Shown one piece after another: positions 5,860-8,965 of a DNA stretch of 8,965 nt (its first letter is position 1; each line of letters starts with the position of its first letter). The DNA lies in contig JBBTCX010000192.1 in the NCBI GenBank assembly GCA_038043045.1, forward strand, positions 1-8,965, given 5' to 3'. The notes beneath the pieces were generated by a model. That model made no database searches. It saw only the letters and a program-made list of their open reading frames with translations, and was not told the origin of the DNA. The position numbers and the translations under genes were made by a program. Source of the DNA: JBBTCX01 sp038043045. GTDB lineage: Bacteria; Planctomycetota; Phycisphaerae; UBA1845.

Positions 5860-7932
5860 ATGGGTTTCTTTGAAAAAAACACGGCCCGTATGAAAGAGGT
5901 CATCGAGGACATCATTAGAAGGCAGGCCCACGGGATCGCGGTGGACTATGATGCGCTAGCCGACCAATACCCGGACCTCATGCCCGATCTCGCCGACCGC
6001 ATCCGCCGCCTCCGTGCCATTGAATCTGCCGCGTCAAATGCTCGGAGCGATACGAAACTCGAGGACTTCCAGGATTCCGAACCGCAACTCGACTATCTTC
6101 GTCGCCTCTCTACACGATACGACATCCTCGACCCTATTAGCTACGGCGCCCAAGGCATCGTATACAAAGCCGTTCAACTCTCCACCAAACGAACCGTGGC
6201 GATCAAGTTCCTCTTGGATGGACCCTTGGCCAACCCAAGACAACGCCGGCGCTTCAAGAGAGAGACCGAGCTCGTGTCGAGACTTCGACATCCCAATGTC
6301 GTTTCCGTCTACGAAGCCGGCGAGATCGAGGGGCGACCTTACGTCGTCATGGAATACATCGATGGTCTAGCCATAGATGATTACATCACCGTCGAGCAAG
6401 TTCCTCTCCGTGACACCCTAACGATATTCGAAAAGGTCTGCTCCGCGGTTTCTACGGCCCATCAAAACGGCATCATCCACCGCGATTTGAAGCCATCCAA
6501 CATTCTCGTCGATTTCAATGGCGAGCCCCATGTGCTGGATTTCGGACTGGCCAAGGAAACCCATGCGCCCGACGATATCACGGAAATTTCCTTGCCCGAT
6601 CAACTCATCGGTACGCTACCCTACCTCAGCCCGGAGCATGTTCGCGGCCGACAGATTGACACCCGCTCCGATATCTATGCCCTCGGCATCATCTTCTACG
6701 AATTCATCGTCGGAGACCGGCCCTATTCCGTCAATGGCGATCGCGCCGCCGCCCTCCAGGCCATCTTATACATTGACCCCAAACCGCCAAGAAAAGCTCT
6801 GCGAACCAACGGGGAGAAAAGACCTTGGCGTTCCACCGATATTGTAAAAGACCTCGAACAGATTATCTTGAAGACGCTGCGAAAATCCGCAGATGCCCGT
6901 TATCAATCCGCCGACGCCTTGGCCGAAGACCTTCGCAATCTTCTCGCCGGACGGGCTGTTTCCGCCCGTGCGGACAGCGCCTGGTACGTGTTCCGAAAAA
7001 CGGCGAAACGATATCGCGTCCATTCGAGCATCGCAGCCGGCTTCCTGTTGCTTCTTGTAAGCTCGTTGGTCGGCATGACCCATCTTTGGCGTCGCACTGA
7101 GACTATTGCTACGGAGGCAGTCGTCGCCGCCCACGCCGGCGCTCTCGTCAAGCTTGGCAGTGTGGACCGCGACGGCGCTCGAGTGGACCTAGCGATCGAC
7201 GCTTTCATGGAGGCCATTCAACTCGCCGAATCTCTGAATTCCGACAGCCCCGTTTTAAAGGCCCAGTTGTTTAGCGCTTACCAGCGACTGGCTGATCTGC
7301 TTATCAAAAAGGACCGCTCTGCGGAGGCGATTCCTTATGCGGCCAAGGCCGTTCAACTGGCTGAAGCAGCGTTTAAACGTGACCCGTCGTTGCCGATATC
7401 ACGAAGCCAGCTCTTCGGCTCTCTCATGTTGCGGGGGCGATTGGAGTCGTCCAGCAAGAACCACTCGGAAGCTTGTGCTCTTTACTCGCGCGCTATCGAA
7501 TTGCAGAGGGAACTTTGTCGAGATTTCCCCGACAACGACGGTCTTCAAACCAATTTGGCCAACGCCTTAGGCTGGCGAGGCTCGGCCGAGCGATTGCTGA
7601 ATGACGCCGAGGCATCGCTTGTCGACCTTAAAGATTCGCAGGACATCTACGAACAATTAAGGAACAAGGAACCGACCAACGGCAGTCGCGGCGTGAATCT
7701 GGTCCAAGCTTACAGCAGACTTTCCGCGTGGCATTTGGGACGGAAATCCCCGGAGAACGACAAACACGCCCAGGATTTGCTTGATCAGGCCGTTGCCCGC
7801 CTCGAACAAACCAAGCTGTTGCCGAACTCCGAGGATCGCCGTGCGGAAATTGACGAGCTTACCGGCGTTATCCATCGCAATTGCGGAATCCTGGATAATC
7901 GCCTTCGCAAATCTGTCGCTTCATCAGACTAA
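5860..7932 (+). CDS. Membrane-anchored Hanks-type Ser/Thr protein kinase with TPR-like region
   Basis: It phosphorylates Ser/Thr residues, probably in response to an envelope signal and probably acting on the linked sigma factor or its regulon. From the ATG at 5860 it has 690 residues. A helical segment (about 10-55, containing YPDLMPDLADRIRRLRAI) precedes the kinase domain (about 87-370). The glycine-rich loop is ISYGAQGIVYKA (93-104), the ATP lysine K116 lies in VAIK, the catalytic loop is HRDLKPSN (207-214), the metal motif DFG is at 227-229, and SPE ends at 259. A single transmembrane helix spans about 391-409, and 411-690 is helical with degenerate TPR-like units. GAGG lies 8 nt upstream of 5860. 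A GTG at 5839 would give 697 residues and overlap the sigma stop by 4 nt. Either start implies one operon. The first glycine of the P-loop is Ser (94), but all catalytic residues are present. Confidence 0.93.
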   Translation: MGFFEKNTARMKEVIEDIIRRQAHGIAVDYDALADQYPDLMPDLADRIRRLRAIESAASNARSDTKLEDFQDSEPQLDYLRRLSTRYDILDPISYGAQGIVYKAVQLSTKRTVAIKFLLDGPLANPRQRRRFKRETELVSRLRHPNVVSVYEAGEIEGRPYVVMEYIDGLAIDDYITVEQVPLRDTLTIFEKVCSAVSTAHQNGIIHRDLKPSNILVDFNGEPHVLDFGLAKETHAPDDITEISLPDQLIGTLPYLSPEHVRGRQIDTRSDIYALGIIFYEFIVGDRPYSVNGDRAAALQAILYIDPKPPRKALRTNGEKRPWRSTDIVKDLEQIILKTLRKSADARYQSADALAEDLRNLLAGRAVSARADSAWYVFRKTAKRYRVHSSIAAGFLLLLVSSLVGMTHLWRRTETIATEAVVAAHAGALVKLGSVDRDGARVDLAIDAFMEAIQLAESLNSDSPVLKAQLFSAYQRLADLLIKKDRSAEAIPYAAKAVQLAEAAFKRDPSLPISRSQLFGSLMLRGRLESSSKNHSEACALYSRAIELQRELCRDFPDNDGLQTNLANALGWRGSAERLLNDAEASLVDLKDSQDIYEQLRNKEPTNGSRGVNLVQAYSRLSAWHLGRKSPENDKHAQDLLDQAVARLEQTKLLPNSEDRRAEIDELTGVIHRNCGILDNRLRKSVASSD

Positions 7933-8495
7933 GAGATTACATCGTCACTGTCGCCCGCCTCCGCCGGTTCATCATCCTCCCACTCGGCGTATTGACCATA
8001 ATTGAAATAGAACCACCACCGCATGTTTCCCATCTCCAAGTACGGCGGCGGGTTGGGTGGAGGCGTTCCTGTCCCCTCCATGTTGAATTCCAAGTCCTGT
8101 TCGCCCGAAGTGATCGCCGTCGCCACGCCCCACATCTCCGGCGGAGTCGTAAAGTCGCCGACCACCGGCGTGCTTGGATCCGCGTGCGCCACCCACCACA
8201 ACCCGTCATGCGTTTCCACGTTCACTTGCTCTTCACGCCACAGGGCGGTGACGGTTCCCGAATTCACTCTCTGAAACGCCTGATTCAACACTTCCCAGCC
8301 GATCGAATTTCCTGATTTGGAAGTCGCCCGCAACGTGCTCGTCACCGCGAACACCACCGGCGTGTTGGGGTCCGACGGCGTATCGTGAATCTTCCACACC
8401 AACGTAAAATCCGGCGGTAGCGCGTGACTCCAACTGGCACTGCCATGAAGGGTCATCGCAACAATCCCGATAAGTATAACGGAATACGAACGCAT
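7929..8495 (-). CDS. Small exported protein of unknown function
   Basis: The 188-residue product starts at 8495, where AAAGGAG stands 8 nt upstream; an upstream in-frame ATG (8561) adds only low-complexity sequence. Residues 1-25 form a signal peptide with a hydrophobic core and a cleavage site after SHA. The mature part is rich in Trp, Pro and acidic residues (IHDTPSDPNTPVVFAV 36-51, WWVAHADPSTPVVGDF 100-115, MRWWFYFNYGQYAEWEDDE 158-176) and ends in an acidic tail. Two segments, DPNTPVVF and DPSTPVVG, are alike and hint at an internal duplication of a beta-rich unit. I recognise no family. Its stop overlaps the stop of the convergent kinase gene by 4 nt (7929-7932). An export role in the envelope is likely; any link to the kinase is conjecture. 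Confidence 0.75.
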   Translation of the reverse strand: MRSYSVILIGIVAMTLHGSASWSHALPPDFTLVWKIHDTPSDPNTPVVFAVTSTLRATSKSGNSIGWEVLNQAFQRVNSGTVTALWREEQVNVETHDGLWWVAHADPSTPVVGDFTTPPEMWGVATAITSGEQDLEFNMEGTGTPPPNPPPYLEMGNMRWWFYFNYGQYAEWEDDEPAEAGDSDDVIS

Positions 8496-8500
8496 GGGTG

Positions 8501-8818
8501 TTACTCCTTTCGATGGGCGCGCGGAGGGGGCGCGGGGGCCCCTCTTCGCGTGCCAAACCATGTCACTTCTTGCTGAACGTCAAACCGAAACAACGAACCG
8601 TCTGGATATCCGTGTGCCACTACGTAGTACGGGGAACGTTCCCTTGCGGGGGCCCTTTCAATAGATATCAACACCATCCGCTCTCGCAGCGCTCGCACAA
8701 AATGCGAATTTTCTGGAGGCGACAAGTTCCAACAGAACGGAGTGGACTTGAGAATCGTATGGACCCCGGAGCGGCCAAGTGCCATGCCTTTGCGCCAACC
8801 TCGGCGCGGAGAGTCCAT
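8501..8818 (-). CDS. Doubtful 105-codon open frame upstream of the small exported protein
   Basis: The frame ends with codons AAG GAG TAA that are also the ribosome site of the following gene, whose ATG comes 5 nt later; this is an arrangement typical of adjacent genes in one operon. Codons are not unusual, and the middle (YYVVAHGYPDGSLFRFDV) looks protein-like. Against it, no ribosome site precedes the ATG at 8818 or the one at 8785, the C-terminus is low-complexity (Arg, Ala and Pro), no domain is recognisable, and a similar-length frame exists on the other strand. It could equally be untranslated upstream sequence or the end of a decayed gene. Confidence 0.25.
   Translation of the reverse strand: MDSPRRGWRKGMALGRSGVHTILKSTPFCWNLSPPENSHFVRALRERMVLISIERAPARERSPYYVVAHGYPDGSLFRFDVQQEVTWFGTRRGAPAPPPRAHRKE
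8619..8643. repeat. Two adjacent perfect palindromes
   Basis: ACTACGTAGT (8619-8628) and GGGAACGTTCCC (8632-8643) are perfect palindromes of 10 and 12 bp with centres 14 bp apart, about 125-150 nt upstream of the small exported protein gene. They might form a double operator. Single palindromes of this size are expected by chance in a window this long, so the support is weak. Confidence 0.3.
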
Positions 8819-8863
8819 CCGGAGCGTCAGTAGATGAAGTCGAGATCACCGAGAAACTATTAA

Positions 8864-8941
8864 GAGTGCATCCTAAAACCCCAGCTAGCCGCGGGCTTTA
8901 GCCCGCGCGGCCTCTCGGAATTCCGGTTTTAGCGCGCACTC
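8864..8941. repeat. REP/MITE-like compound inverted repeat
   Basis: Outer arms of 17 nt (8864-8880, GAGTGC...CTAAAACC; 8925-8941, GGTTTTAG...GCACTC) pair at 14 positions with one 3-nt mismatch. Inside is a GC-rich hairpin, GCCGCGGGC (8888-8896), loop TTTA, GCCCGCGCGGC (8901-8911), whose core GCGGGC-TTTA-GCCCGC is perfect apart from a 2-nt bulge further out. A 10-bp palindrome, CGGAATTCCG (8916-8925), sits beside the right arm. This is the shape of REP elements mobilised by REP-associated tyrosine transposases, or of a miniature transposable element. No transposase gene is in the window. No T tract follows the stem, so a simple terminator is less likely. Confidence 0.6.
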
Positions 8942-8965
8942 CAAAGAGAAAGCGTGATGCTCAAC

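Noticed and set aside
7937..8209. Arg- and Trp-rich minus-strand frames inside the exported-protein gene
   Set aside because: They are frame-shifted shadows of a gene with a signal peptide and a good ribosome site.
8527..8560. GC-rich stretch with GGGGCCCC just upstream of the exported-protein gene as a regulatory hairpin
   Set aside because: The symmetry is short and expected in a run of mostly G and C; no defined loop or alternative fold can be argued.
8498..8833. A 111-codon plus-strand frame opposite the doubtful frame at the right end
   Set aside because: It has no ribosome site, starts inside the 5' region of the opposite gene, and its product is low-complexity.
1..8965. CRISPR array, tRNA, rRNA, riboswitch or integrase attachment site
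   Set aside because: No regularly spaced direct repeats, no cloverleaf-like segment, no rRNA-like sequence and no integrase or transposase gene were seen in either strand.

Overview
The window looks like chromosomal DNA of a Planctomycetota bacterium, most likely of the Phycisphaerae type. The support is a small ECF sigma factor directly followed by a membrane-anchored Hanks-type Ser/Thr kinase with an N-terminal YPDLMPDL-type helical segment and a C-terminal TPR-like region. A large secreted repeat protein with a CTDC-type cysteine-rich part, and a second small exported protein of unknown function, fit the same picture. This placement is inferred from protein style; no rRNA or marker gene is present.

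Layout. Positions 1-1348 (minus) hold the N-terminal 449 codons of a secreted protein with about 80-residue beta-rich repeats followed by a Cys-rich segment; it runs off the left edge. Positions 1349-1928 are a gene-free stretch with two small inverted repeats. Positions 1929-4940 (minus) are the remains of a carbohydrate ABC-transporter operon. In transcription order it has a solute-binding protein lacking its C-terminal third, a complete WYL-domain regulator, the last 80 codons of a MalF/UgpA-type permease, and an intact MalG/UgpE-type permease. The regulator sits exactly where the end of the binding-protein gene and the beginning of the first permease gene are missing, so a block of the operon appears to have been replaced. 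Positions 4941-5224 are a divergent promoter region. Positions 5225-7932 (plus) are the ECF sigma factor and kinase, packed as a two-gene operon. Positions 7929-8495 (minus) are a small exported protein converging on the kinase with a 4-nt overlap of stop codons. A doubtful 105-codon frame (8501-8818, minus) lies immediately upstream of it. Near the right edge (8864-8941) is a compound inverted repeat with a GCGGGC-TTTA-GCCCGC core resembling REP-type or MITE-type elements.

Functional reading. The sigma factor and kinase probably form a signalling pair: the kinase has all the main catalytic motifs, one transmembrane helix and a TPR-like part beyond it. The ABC operon is probably no longer a working importer, because the binding protein and one permease are broken and no ATPase gene is in view. 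Its intact regulator may have been kept for other targets. No complete new defence or mobile system was recognised. The most noteworthy items are the reciprocal truncation around the WYL gene and the compound palindrome at the right end.
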